Source of the DNA: Pseudobacillus lumedeiriae
Lineage (GTDB): Bacteria > Bacillota > Bacilli > Bacillales > Domibacillaceae
DNA: 64,000 bases
Assembly: GCF_044891285.1 (NCBI RefSeq)
Contig: NZ_JAUIYO010000001.1
Coordinates: 186,001-250,000, forward strand
Direction: 5' to 3'
The position numbers and the translations under genes are program-made. Of the stretch, positions 33,738 to 41,837 are shown piece after piece. The notes beneath the pieces were generated by a model. It worked only from the letters and a program-made list of their open reading frames with translations. It did not search any database and was not told the origin of the DNA. The stretch's first letter is position 1, and each line of letters opens with the position of its first letter.

Positions 33738-34721
33738 TCAAAACTCAGCCAGTTCCCGCATAGCTTTCTCTACTTTATCCGGATTGACCATGAAAAACTT
33801 CTCCATCATCGGTGCGTAAGGCATCGCCGGCACATCCGGTCCCGCCAGCCGCTTAATCGGCGCATCCAAATCAAATAAGCAGTGTTCGGCAATAATAGCC
33901 GCTACTTCACTCATGATACTTCCTTCTTTATTATCTTCCGTTACTAGAAGGACTTTTCCTGTTTTCTTTGCCGCCTCACAAATCGCCTCTTTATCAAGAG
34001 GATAAACCGTACGGAGATCGAGAATTTCCGTTTCAATCCCGTCTTTTGCCAGTCTTTCTGCTGCCTGTATCGCAAAATGCACACACAGCCCATACGTAAT
34101 AACCGTCAAGTCCTCTCCTTTGCGCTTCACATCCGCTCGACCGATCGGCAGCACATAGTCACTCTCGGGCACCTCTCCCTTAATTAACCGGTACGCTCGT
34201 TTATGCTCAAAAAACAAAACAGGATCCTCATCACGAATAGCTGCTTTCAACAGCCCTTTCACATCGTAAGGCGTGGAAGGCATCACGATTTTCAATCCAG
34301 GCTGATTAGCAAACACCGCTTCTACCGACTGCGAATGGTACAATGCTCCATGCACTCCGCCGCCATACGGGGCCCGAATGACAAGCGGACAGCTCCAGTC
34401 ATTGTTCGAACGGTAACGAATACGAGCAGCTTCCGAAATAATCTGATTGACAGCCGGCATAATAAAATCGGCGAATTGTATCTCAGCAATCGGCCGCATT
34501 CCATACATCGCTGCCCCAATACCAACTCCAACAATTGCTGACTCTGCCAGGGGGGTATCCATGACACGATCCTCGCCAAATTGTTCATACAAACCTGCTG
34601 TTGCTTTAAAAACGCCGCCCTTTTTCCCCACATCTTCACCGAGAACAAATACTTTCGGATCCCTCTCCATTTCTTCACGCATCGCCATCGTGACGGCATC
34701 TATATAAGAAATTACTGACAT
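33738..34721 (-). CDS. bkdAB: Branched-chain keto-acid dehydrogenase E1 beta
   Basis: 327 residues of the transketolase-like beta subunit. FVLGEDVGKKGGVFKAT near the N-terminus, the PLAESAIVGVGIG stretch and the RAPYGGGVHGALYHSQS loop with the catalytic His are present. With BkdAA it decarboxylates the keto acids of Leu, Ile and Val and acylates the E2 lipoyl group. It is 17 bp after bkdAA and 28 bp before bkdB. Confidence 0.95.
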   Translation of the reverse strand: MSVISYIDAVTMAMREEMERDPKVFVLGEDVGKKGGVFKATAGLYEQFGEDRVMDTPLAESAIVGVGIGAAMYGMRPIAEIQFADFIMPAVNQIISEAARIRYRSNNDWSCPLVIRAPYGGGVHGALYHSQSVEAVFANQPGLKIVMPSTPYDVKGLLKAAIRDEDPVLFFEHKRAYRLIKGEVPESDYVLPIGRADVKRKGEDLTVITYGLCVHFAIQAAERLAKDGIETEILDLRTVYPLDKEAICEAAKKTGKVLLVTEDNKEGSIMSEVAAIIAEHCLFDLDAPIKRLAGPDVPAMPYAPMMEKFFMVNPDKVEKAMRELAEF

Positions 34722-34738
34722 CGCTTTCTCCTCCCTTA

Positions 34739-35734
34739 TTACTCCTCTGCGTATACATGTGTCAATGCGTCTTCTGGCTGCGAGTACGGCGCATTTTCAG
34801 CGTAGTCAGTGGCACGATTCACCTCATCCATCACCCGATCATTGATTTCTTTTTCTAGCGCATCATTCAGTACACCCGCTTCTTTCAAATAGGCGCTAAA
34901 CGTTATAATCGGGTCGTGAGCTTTCGCTGTTTCTATCTCTTCCGGCGAACGATAGGCGCGGTCATCATCATCTGATGAATGGGCCGTTATGCGATACGTA
35001 ATGGTTTCAATCAATGTCGGCCCTTCTCCTCGCCTTGCGCGGTCAGCTGCCTCTTTCACATATTTAAATACTTCAATCGGATCATTTCCATTAATGGTGA
35101 ACCCCGGCATGCCATATCCTTGTGCCCGGTCAGCGACATTTTCACATGCCAGCTGCTTTTCTACCGGCACAGAAATGGCATACTTATTGTTTTCACACAT
35201 GAAAATAACAGGTAGTTTATGCACGCCCGCAAAGTTCGCTCCTTCGTGGAAGTCTCCTTGATTGGATGATCCTTCTCCGAATGTGACGAATGTCACGATG
35301 TTTTCCTTTGTCATTTTTCCCCCTAGCGCAACTCCAACTGCATGAGGAACCTGGGTGGTCACTGGAGAAGACCCCGTGACAATCCGGTTCTTCTTTTGCC
35401 CAAAATGCCCAGGCATCTGACGGCCGCCGGAACTTGGATCTTCTGCCTTTGCAAAACCCGAAAGCATAATATCCGTTGCGGTCATGCCAAATGTGAGGAC
35501 CACTCCCATATCCCTATAATAAGGAAGCACATAATCTCTCTGTCTATCAAGTGCAAAAGCCGCTCCTACCTGCGCGGCTTCTTGTCCTTGGCAGGAGATG
35601 ACAAACGGAATTTTTCCCGAGCGGTTCAGAAGCCACATTCGTTCATCAATTCGGCGGGCAAGCAGCATCGTTTCATACATTTCCAATACGGTTTGGTCAC
35701 TTAACCCGATTGCAGTGTGGCGGTTTTCAGCCAT
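34739..35734 (-). CDS. bkdAA: Branched-chain keto-acid dehydrogenase E1 alpha
   Basis: 331 residues with a TPP-binding domain: GEGSSNQGDFHEGANFA followed about 30 residues on by CENN marks the GDG-NN thiamine diphosphate motif (the middle D being E here). The phosphorylation-loop-like SSDDDDRAYRS stretch is present. ATG 35734 is preceded by GGAGAGGGATTCAT. E1 heterotetramer with BkdAB. Confidence 0.95.
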   Translation of the reverse strand: MAENRHTAIGLSDQTVLEMYETMLLARRIDERMWLLNRSGKIPFVISCQGQEAAQVGAAFALDRQRDYVLPYYRDMGVVLTFGMTATDIMLSGFAKAEDPSSGGRQMPGHFGQKKNRIVTGSSPVTTQVPHAVGVALGGKMTKENIVTFVTFGEGSSNQGDFHEGANFAGVHKLPVIFMCENNKYAISVPVEKQLACENVADRAQGYGMPGFTINGNDPIEVFKYVKEAADRARRGEGPTLIETITYRITAHSSDDDDRAYRSPEEIETAKAHDPIITFSAYLKEAGVLNDALEKEINDRVMDEVNRATDYAENAPYSQPEDALTHVYAEE

Positions 35735-35760
35735 ATGAATCCCTCTCCTTCTCCCTATCA

Positions 35761-37185
35761 TTACGAATGAATTGCTTTTCCGTCCACGGCAAGAGCAGCT
35801 TCCCCGACCGCTTCACTAAGTGTAGGATGCGGATGAATCGTATGCCCTACTTCCCAGGCTGCCGCGTCCAGCACACGTGCAAGACCCGCTTCTGAAATCA
35901 TGTCTGTTACATGAGGCCCGATCATATGAACGCCAAGCAAATCATCAGTTTGTTTATCTGCTACTATTTTAACAAAGCCGTCGCTTTCCCCATAAACAAG
36001 TGCTTTGCCAATCGCACGGAAGGAAAACTTGCCGATTTTCACCTTATATCCCTGCTCTTTCGCTTCTTGTTCTGTCAAACCGACACTCGCTGCTTCTGGG
36101 CTGGAATAAATACATTTAGGAACCGTTGTATAGTCGATAGGATCTGCTTCTCCACCAGCTATATGATGAACAGCGGTAAGACCTTCATGTGAAGCCACAT
36201 GTGCAAGCTGCAGACCGCCAATCACATCCCCAACGGCATAAATATGAGATTCTTTCGTTTGATAAAACTCATTCACCAGTATATGGCCTTTCTCCACTTC
36301 AATTTCCGTGTTCTCAAGCCCGATTCCTTCTACATTCGCCTGCCGTCCAACAGAAACGAGCATTTTTTCTGCTGCGTATGTTTTCACTCCTTCGGCAGTT
36401 TCCGCTTGGATCGTAACAGAACCATCCCGTTTTTCCATTGTCTCAGCAAGCACCCTTGCCTTAGTAACAATATCCACCCCGCGCTTTTTCAGCAGCCGTT
36501 CCATTTCTCTAGACACTTCTTCGTCTTCTGTCGGCACAATCCGGCCGCCATACTCGAGAACCGTCACTTTCGCTCCAAAATCGACCAGCATGGAAGCCCA
36601 CTCAATGCCAATGACACCACCGCCGACAATGAGAATCGATGAGGGGACGCTTTCAAGTTCCAGTGCGTCATCAGAAGATAAAATCACGTCTCCATCGAAT
36701 GTAAGTCCCGGCAGAGGGCGTGGCCTTGATCCGGTCGCAATAATCACATTTTTAGGAATGAGCATCTGGTTATCCGTCCCATCGTTCATTTCAACAGACA
36801 CTGTCCCAGGCATGGGGGAAAAGATGGAAGGCCCTAAAATACGGCCGATCCCTTCATACACATCTATCTTTCCTTTTTTCATTAATCCTTTCACGCCACT
36901 ATAAAGCGTATGAATAATTTCTTGCTTCCGCTCCTGTACTTTCGTAAAGTTTAAGGTGATATCACCTGTATTTACCCCAAATTCCTCGCTGTTTTTAGCC
37001 ATTTTAAATACTTCTGCGCTTCTTAACAGTGCTTTAGAAGGAATACATCCTTTATGAAGGCATGTGCCGCCGAGTTTGCTTTTTTCTACAATGGCTGTTT
37101 TTAAACCAAGTTGTGAGGCGCGGATCGCAGCAACATATCCGCCCGTTCCCCCGCCAAGAATAATCAAATCATATTCTTCAGCCAA
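35761..37185 (-). CDS. lpdV: Dihydrolipoyl dehydrogenase of the BCKDH complex
   Basis: 474 residues. FAD motif ILGGGTGGYVAAIRASQLG, redox-active disulfide GGTCLHKGCIPSK, second nucleotide site IVGGGVIGIEWA and the C-terminal catalytic pair HPHPTLSEA. Reoxidises the E2 lipoyl groups with NAD. The start is TTG at 37185 with GAGGAGGAGAGGAC upstream, giving the same length as B. subtilis LpdV; the longer frame from 37236 overlaps its neighbour. It lies between the butyrate kinase vestige and bkdAA. Confidence 0.94.
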   Translation of the reverse strand: MAEEYDLIILGGGTGGYVAAIRASQLGLKTAIVEKSKLGGTCLHKGCIPSKALLRSAEVFKMAKNSEEFGVNTGDITLNFTKVQERKQEIIHTLYSGVKGLMKKGKIDVYEGIGRILGPSIFSPMPGTVSVEMNDGTDNQMLIPKNVIIATGSRPRPLPGLTFDGDVILSSDDALELESVPSSILIVGGGVIGIEWASMLVDFGAKVTVLEYGGRIVPTEDEEVSREMERLLKKRGVDIVTKARVLAETMEKRDGSVTIQAETAEGVKTYAAEKMLVSVGRQANVEGIGLENTEIEVEKGHILVNEFYQTKESHIYAVGDVIGGLQLAHVASHEGLTAVHHIAGGEADPIDYTTVPKCIYSSPEAASVGLTEQEAKEQGYKVKIGKFSFRAIGKALVYGESDGFVKIVADKQTDDLLGVHMIGPHVTDMISEAGLARVLDAAAWEVGHTIHPHPTLSEAVGEAALAVDGKAIHS

Positions 37186-37225
37186 GTCCTCTCCTCCTCT
37201 TTCTCTCTGCCCTATACCTAGTATA

Positions 37226-37678
37226 TTAATAATCATCCTCTAACATGAAAAGGGCTTGTTTTGCTAAATAAAGCAGGCTAGGGTCTCCCGGATAAACAGC
37301 CTGCTCATGATCTGCTTCTGAAAGACAGCCGGGCACTGCAAAATAAGCAGGGATATTTAAGCGATCTGACATACATCGGGCCATGTCCATGCCGCATCTA
37401 ATCGCTGCTTGATTCCTTTCCATTTCCTCTTGTCCGCCTGTCCCCCCTTCTATCGAGTGGGGTACACAAACAGCCTGCAGCTTCCAGACGTTGATGCCTT
37501 CTTCATCAAGTGAGGCTAGTACGTTCGTACACATTTGTATGATCGGCTGATAGGATAGCGGTTTCCTTTCCATACGTAAGGTTTGCTCAAACACTGCTGT
37601 TTGATTATCAAACACACCCGCTATGACTTCTTCTCCGGATACATACATAACGAGTATGCGGAATACTGTCGACTGCAA
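37226..37678 (-). CDS. Vestigial butyrate kinase with internal deletion
   Basis: 150 codons open, starting TTG with GGAGGTGCGGCC upstream. The first 125 or so residues follow butyrate kinase Buk from memory: FRILV...GVFDN..VFEQT, EGINVWKLQAVC, SIEGGT, and RLNIPAY. The end, YPGDPSLLYLAKQALFML, follows the C-terminus of Buk. About 210 residues between, including the ATP-binding core, are gone. The N-terminal phosphate motif NPGSTSTK is replaced by YVSGEEVIA. It cannot be an active kinase. It sits exactly where buk belongs, between bcd and lpdV. It could be a pseudogene or a reused fragment. Confidence 0.7.
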   Translation of the reverse strand: MQSTVFRILVMYVSGEEVIAGVFDNQTAVFEQTLRMERKPLSYQPIIQMCTNVLASLDEEGINVWKLQAVCVPHSIEGGTGGQEEMERNQAAIRCGMDMARCMSDRLNIPAYFAVPGCLSEADHEQAVYPGDPSLLYLAKQALFMLEDDY

Positions 37679-37698
37679 GGCCGCACCTCCGCTTTCTA

Positions 37699-38799
37699 TT
37701 AATTTTTGCGCCGGGACAAAGTATGATGGCCATTCAATAGAAACTGGTTTCTCGCTCTGCTCATCTTTTGAATTCTCTCCTCTGCCATCCGGTCAGCAGC
37801 TTTATAAGTGGGGATGTTGTCTCTTTTGGAAATGTCGATCGTTTTTTCAATGTTATTATAAATCAATTCTACTTTTTTCATAGCACGTTCCCTGTTATAA
37901 CCATTGAGCTCATCAGCCACATTAATGACTCCCCCAGCGTTGATAACATAGTCAGGAGCATAAACGATACCGCGTTCATGAAGATCATCTCCATGTTTTT
38001 CTTCCCTCAATTGATTGTTTGCAGATCCAGCTACTACCTTCACTTTCAGTTGAGGAATCGTTGTGGAATTGATGATTGCTCCAAGGGCACATGGTGCAAA
38101 AATATCGGCTTGAACTCCATAAATTTCATCTGGATTCACCGCTTTCGCCCCAAAATTATCGACAGCCCTCTTGACTGCTTCTTTGTTAATATCTGTAACG
38201 ATTAAGTTCGCTCCTGCTTCATGGAGATGGCGGCATAAATGATAGGCAACATTTCCTACCCCCTGCACAGATACGGTCAATCCTTCTAAAGAATCGGTGC
38301 CAAATGCTTCTTTAGCGGCCGCCTTCATCCCGACAAAGCATCCGTATGCTGTAACTGGGGATGGATTGCCCGAAGATCCAAAGGCAGGAGAGATCCCCGT
38401 AACATAATCGGTTTCTTCATGAATGAGATCCATATCTTCTACTGTCGTGCCCACATCTTCAGCTGTAATATAGCGGCCATTCAGCCCTTGAATATAGCGG
38501 CCAAATGCCCGAAACATTTCTTCATTTTTATCTTTGCGGGGATCACCAATAATCACCGTTTTCCCGCCTCCTAAATTTAACCCGGCTGCCGCATTTTTAT
38601 ATGTCATGCCTCTCGCTAAACGAAGGGCGTCTTCAATCGCTTCCTCTTCTGATTCATACGTCCACATTCTCGTGCCGCCTAGCGCCGGACCAAGTGTGGT
38701 ATCATGAATGGCAATAATCGCTTTCAAACCTGAAGTTTCATCTTGACAGAACACTAATTGTTCATAATCGTACATTTTCATATATTTAAAAATTTCCAA
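37699..38799 (-). CDS. bcd: Leucine dehydrogenase
   Basis: 366 residues of the Glu/Leu/Phe/Val dehydrogenase family. The catalytic Lys lies in GGTRMWTYE..RGMTYKNAAAGLNLGGGK segments and the NAD site in VQGVGNVAYHL. Oxidatively deaminates Leu, Ile and Val to the keto acids used by Bkd. The start is TTG with GGGGGATTTATC upstream. First gene of the operon, 53 bp after a sigma-54 promoter; in B. subtilis ptb precedes bcd, but no ptb is present here. Confidence 0.95.
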   Translation of the reverse strand: MEIFKYMKMYDYEQLVFCQDETSGLKAIIAIHDTTLGPALGGTRMWTYESEEEAIEDALRLARGMTYKNAAAGLNLGGGKTVIIGDPRKDKNEEMFRAFGRYIQGLNGRYITAEDVGTTVEDMDLIHEETDYVTGISPAFGSSGNPSPVTAYGCFVGMKAAAKEAFGTDSLEGLTVSVQGVGNVAYHLCRHLHEAGANLIVTDINKEAVKRAVDNFGAKAVNPDEIYGVQADIFAPCALGAIINSTTIPQLKVKVVAGSANNQLREEKHGDDLHERGIVYAPDYVINAGGVINVADELNGYNRERAMKKVELIYNNIEKTIDISKRDNIPTYKAADRMAEERIQKMSRARNQFLLNGHHTLSRRKN

Positions 38800-38851
38800 G
38801 ATAAATCCCCCTCATTCTAAGTAGTTAATGATATCTGTTCTTTTTTTATAA

Positions 38852-38868
38852 TGCAATTATTATACCAA
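38852..38868 (-). promoter_or_regulatory. Sigma-54 (SigL) promoter of the bcd-bkd operon
   Basis: On the minus strand TTGGTATAATAATTGCA: the -24 GG and -12 GC are separated by exactly ten bases as in the consensus TGGCAC-N5-TTGC. It is 53 bp upstream of the bcd start. The adjacent gene encodes a sigma-54 activator. Confidence 0.85.
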
Positions 38869-38910
38869 GAGGAGATGGCAGTAAACGCTTCATTTTTTTC
38901 ACTCGGTCCC

Positions 38911-38957
38911 TGCAGTTATGTGCATTCATGCATCTTTTTGCATGCATCTCAATGCAG
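38911..38957 (-). promoter_or_regulatory. TGCAT-rich palindromes, likely BkdR activator sites
   Basis: Contains TGCATTCATGCA (38921-38932), perfect TGCATGCA (38939-38946), and outer TGCAG/CTGCA-type copies, about 60-90 bp upstream of the -24/-12 promoter. This is where an upstream activating sequence is expected. The right end overlaps the last codons of bkdR. Confidence 0.55.
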
Positions 38958-41006
38958 ATGATACTTTTCCAACTTGTAATATAAGCTGCGAATGGAGATG
39001 TTCAGCTCTTTAGCCGTGGCCGTTTTATTGCCATTATTTTGAACCAGACGGCTTTGAAGAAGCTCCTTTTCATAACCGTCCATTATTTCTTGAAGTGAGC
39101 AGCCGTGGCGAGGACTGACATCCGTCCTTCCTTTCTCCGTGTGCACAGCTTCTCTTTCTTCTGTTAAAGAAGACAAATCAGCCTCATCAATCCAATGATC
39201 GCTATATTTTAGAAAGATCATCGCTCTGCCTAATACATTTTCCAGCTCCCGCACGTTTCCCGGCCAGGAATAATTCATCAGCTTGTTCAGCGCTTCAGCA
39301 GTTACTCCTTTTACATTTCGTCCATAGTCTTGATTAATTTTGGCGATCAGCCGATCACATAAGAGAGGAATATCTGTTTTTCGGTGACGAAGAGGAGGAA
39401 TATGTATAGGCATCCTGTTCAGCCGATAGTACAAATCCTCGCGAAACGTTCCTTCTGCTATTGCTTTTTCCAAATCCACATTAGTCGCGGCAATAATACG
39501 AACATTCACGGAAATCGAAGCTGTGCCGCCTACTCGGACAATTTCATGTTCCTGCAGTACACGTAACAGTTTTGCCTGCATATTGGCGCTTAATTCACCA
39601 ATTTCATCAAGAAACATACTTCCATTATTCGCCTCTTCAAACAGCCCTCTTTTGCCGCCGCGCCGGGCACCGGAAAAAGCGCCTTCTTCATAGCCAAAAA
39701 GTTCGCTTTCGAGGAGCGACTCCGTTAATGCCGCGCAATTGACACGGATAAATTTATTATAGCGCCGTGTACTAGCATTATGAATAGCATGGGCAAACAG
39801 CTCTTTTCCTGTTCCCGATTCCCCTCTCAGCAAGACAGTGGCAGGTGTATTTGCGCCTGTCTTTGCTTGTTCAACAGCTATTTTCATTTCCTCAGAAGAA
39901 CCGATAATTTCTTCAAACGTATATTTTGCTTCTAGTGTACGAATAATCTGCCTTGCCCGATCAAGCTGCTTCGTTAACGTTTGAATTTCTGTCAGATCAT
40001 GAATGACACCCACGCTGCCTTTTAACTGATCATCTACAATAATCGGCGCTACGTTAACGACAACTTCTTTTCTCTTTGGACCGACATACATTTTTACCCC
40101 CCGCACCGGCTGCCTCTTATCAAGCACTTGCAAATGCACACTTTCCCCTTCAGAAATATCAATCGTAGCGGGCTTCCCAATGACTTCCCGTTCACTTAAC
40201 CCGGTCAATCTTGTGTAAGCCGGATTAATTAACAGGCCTCTTCCTTTTTCATCTACGACCGAAATCGCATCATCACTTGAAAAAATAATGGCTTTCAACA
40301 TCGTTTGAATCTCTTTCAAATTCGTTACTTCTTCCGCTAAATGAACGACTTTAGTAATATCTTTAAAGATCGAACAAGCACCGATCACTTCCCCTTCTTC
40401 AGTAAGCATCGGAAAGCGGGAAGTAATAATTTTCTCATTAGATGTCAGTTTATGCTCCTGGTTGATTTCCGGCTGCTGCTGCTTTAACACTTGCGGCAGA
40501 CGGCTATTCGGAATAACATCTGTAATAGATTTTCCTATTGCTTCTTTTTTAAAAATGCCTAATATCCGTTCCGCACTTTTATTAAATAAAATAATTCTTT
40601 CTGAACGATCAATGACGACCATTCCTTCATCTATGGATTCAAACATTACGTCATATTGATACGATTGATGTTTCAATTGGGTAATCAGCTCTTCTTGTTG
40701 CTTAAGAAGCTGTGCGAGCAAATGAGCAAAACTCCCCGGGATCACAATCTCATTGGGGTGACATTGCCGAATTTCGCTAAACACCCGGCGGTCACCAGTT
40801 ACTTCGATCACGACATCCGGACGCTCCTTCATAAATTCACGCCAATCTTGTCCTGTACGAATACCCAGTTCCTCTGCCAGACGGATAGCAGGGGCCTGCT
40901 CATTCACATCAATGACAGCTGTTACCTTCATCATTTGGCTATTTTCTAATATTTTTAATACTGAAAGCCCGCCTTGGCCACCGCCAATAATTAAAGCTGT
41001 TTGCAT
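38949..41006 (-). CDS. bkdR: Sigma-54-dependent activator BkdR
   Basis: 685 residues. An N-terminal Rossmann-like segment (VIGGGQGGLSVLK-like IIGGGQGG, 1-95), two PAS domains (about 115-220 and 235-345), an AAA+ domain with Walker A GESGTGKELFAHAIHN and Walker B SMFLDEIGEL, then a Fis-type HTH at the end (NKTATAKELNISIRSLYYKL). The sigma-54 contact loop reads GAFSGA rather than GAFTGA. Activates the bcd-bkd operon read in the same direction. Start ATG. Confidence 0.94.
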   Translation of the reverse strand: MQTALIIGGGQGGLSVLKILENSQMMKVTAVIDVNEQAPAIRLAEELGIRTGQDWREFMKERPDVVIEVTGDRRVFSEIRQCHPNEIVIPGSFAHLLAQLLKQQEELITQLKHQSYQYDVMFESIDEGMVVIDRSERIILFNKSAERILGIFKKEAIGKSITDVIPNSRLPQVLKQQQPEINQEHKLTSNEKIITSRFPMLTEEGEVIGACSIFKDITKVVHLAEEVTNLKEIQTMLKAIIFSSDDAISVVDEKGRGLLINPAYTRLTGLSEREVIGKPATIDISEGESVHLQVLDKRQPVRGVKMYVGPKRKEVVVNVAPIIVDDQLKGSVGVIHDLTEIQTLTKQLDRARQIIRTLEAKYTFEEIIGSSEEMKIAVEQAKTGANTPATVLLRGESGTGKELFAHAIHNASTRRYNKFIRVNCAALTESLLESELFGYEEGAFSGARRGGKRGLFEEANNGSMFLDEIGELSANMQAKLLRVLQEHEIVRVGGTASISVNVRIIAATNVDLEKAIAEGTFREDLYYRLNRMPIHIPPLRHRKTDIPLLCDRLIAKINQDYGRNVKGVTAEALNKLMNYSWPGNVRELENVLGRAMIFLKYSDHWIDEADLSSLTEEREAVHTEKGRTDVSPRHGCSLQEIMDGYEKELLQSRLVQNNGNKTATAKELNISIRSLYYKLEKYHLH

Positions 41007-41075
41007 GTAATCCCTCCCGCATGCTTTCAGTCTGCAATTTTTTGCATACTGTTATTGTATACATATGCTTCTTGC

Positions 41076-41103
41076 TTGACAAATTTTACAGGTAAGATAT
41101 GAT
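41076..41103 (+). promoter_or_regulatory. Promoter of yqzF
   Basis: TTGACA (41076-41081), 16-base spacer, TATGAT (41098-41103). A near-consensus sigma A promoter 33 bp before the yqzF start. Confidence 0.75.
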
Positions 41104-41136
41104 TTTTGTGAGTAAGAATCAAAGGAGTAAAATGGA

Positions 41137-41373
41137 ATGATCCGACTGATCGCATTATTAGTTTTAGTGATTCCTGGCTTTTTAGCAGGCCTTGGCATAA
41201 AGTTAATGAGAGATATGCTCTTTGGCATATTGCAGCCGCCTTTTCCTTTCCTCTGGCTGCAATTTCTTGTGGGTCTCTTTCTGTTTATAGGCGGACTGGG
41301 ATTTGTTGCTGGCTTTATCTTTCGCAGGGATCGAAAAAACAACAAAGTACAAGATAAATTTAAACGTAAATAA
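41137..41373 (+). CDS. yqzF: YqzF-like membrane protein (DUF2627)
   Basis: 78 residues: two hydrophobic membrane segments (about 2-20 and 39-62) joined by a loop with PPFPFLW, and a basic tail. Function unknown. Same place as in B. subtilis, divergent from bkdR. The ATG has AAAGGAGTAAA upstream. Confidence 0.85.
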   Translation: MIRLIALLVLVIPGFLAGLGIKLMRDMLFGILQPPFPFLWLQFLVGLFLFIGGLGFVAGFIFRRDRKNNKVQDKFKRK

Positions 41374-41427
41374 AAGCTCCTCGTGCGTTTCTGTCTTTTG
41401 ACAGACATGCACAAGGAGCTTTTTATT
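41372..41427 (+). terminator. Terminator of yqzF
   Basis: AAAAGCTCCTCGTGCGT pairs with ATGCACAAGGAGCTTTTT, with an inner GTC/GAC helix, followed by TTTTATTTATC. It begins at the stop codon. Confidence 0.8.
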
Positions 41428-41460
41428 TATCTCGTTTCGTCCAACAGCAGTCGGCTCTGC

Positions 41461-41585
41461 TTTTCTTTTGTCCAGCTCCAGCGCCTAGCCCCTCGAGGTC
41501 AAATAACCTTTTCCCAATGAAGTCAAAGGACGACTTCCTCGGGAACAGAACATTTGCTTATCGGGGCTGAGCAAGGCGCTTCCGC
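41461..41585. repeat. Tandem repeat unit A of a 125-bp structured element (family 3)
   Basis: First of three units with a 125-bp period. Starts in TTTTGTCCAGCTCCAGCG and ends in AAGGCGCTTCCGCTTTTC. Ends pair: GCGCCT (41481-41486) with AGGCGC (41574-41579), AGCCCC (41487-41492) with GGGGCT (41563-41568). An inner hairpin pairs TTCCC (41511) with GGGAA (41541) and GAAGTC with GACTTC. I recall similar sequences dispersed in other Bacillaceae. Confidence 0.85.
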
Positions 41586-41710
41586 TTTTCTCTTGTCCAG
41601 CTCCAGCGCCTAGCCCCTCGAGGTCAAATAACCTTTTCCCAATGAAGTCAAAGGACGACTTCCTCGGGAACAGAACATTTGCTTGTCGGGGCTGAGCAAG
41701 GCGCTTCCGC
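41586..41710. repeat. Tandem repeat unit B (family 3)
   Basis: Almost identical to unit A: the only change I saw in the core is GCTTGTCGG for GCTTATCGG. This indicates a recent duplication. Same predicted fold. Confidence 0.85.
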
Positions 41711-41837
41711 TTTTCTCTTGTCCAGCTCCAGCGCCTTGCTCCTCCGGTCAAATAACCTTCGTTCAATGAAGCCAAAGGACGACTTCTTTGAGCGAAGAAC
41801 ATTTGCCTGTCGGAGCAGAACAGGCACTTCCGCTTTT
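41711..41837. repeat. Tandem repeat unit C, diverged with compensatory changes (family 3)
   Basis: The outer helix is TGCTCC (41737-41742) with GGAGCA (41812-41817) in place of AGCCCC/GGGGCT, two paired substitutions that keep pairing. The inner helix is CTTCGTTCAA (41757-41766) with TTGAGCGAAG (41788-41797), longer than in A. The loop AAAGGAC is kept. The unit ends at the yqiK stop codon. Confidence 0.8.

Noticed and set aside
34739..35734. Altered thiamine site in BkdAA (GEG instead of GDG)
   Set aside because: E1 alpha subunits are known to vary at this position, and the NN partner and surrounding residues are kept.
39660..39720. Loss of function of BkdR because GAFTGA reads GAFSGA
   Set aside because: Ser for Thr is a mild change, and all other AAA+ motifs and the promoter are intact.
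41461..41837. Possible CRISPR array
   Set aside because: Units of 125 bp with no short repeat-spacer alternation, and no cas genes nearby.
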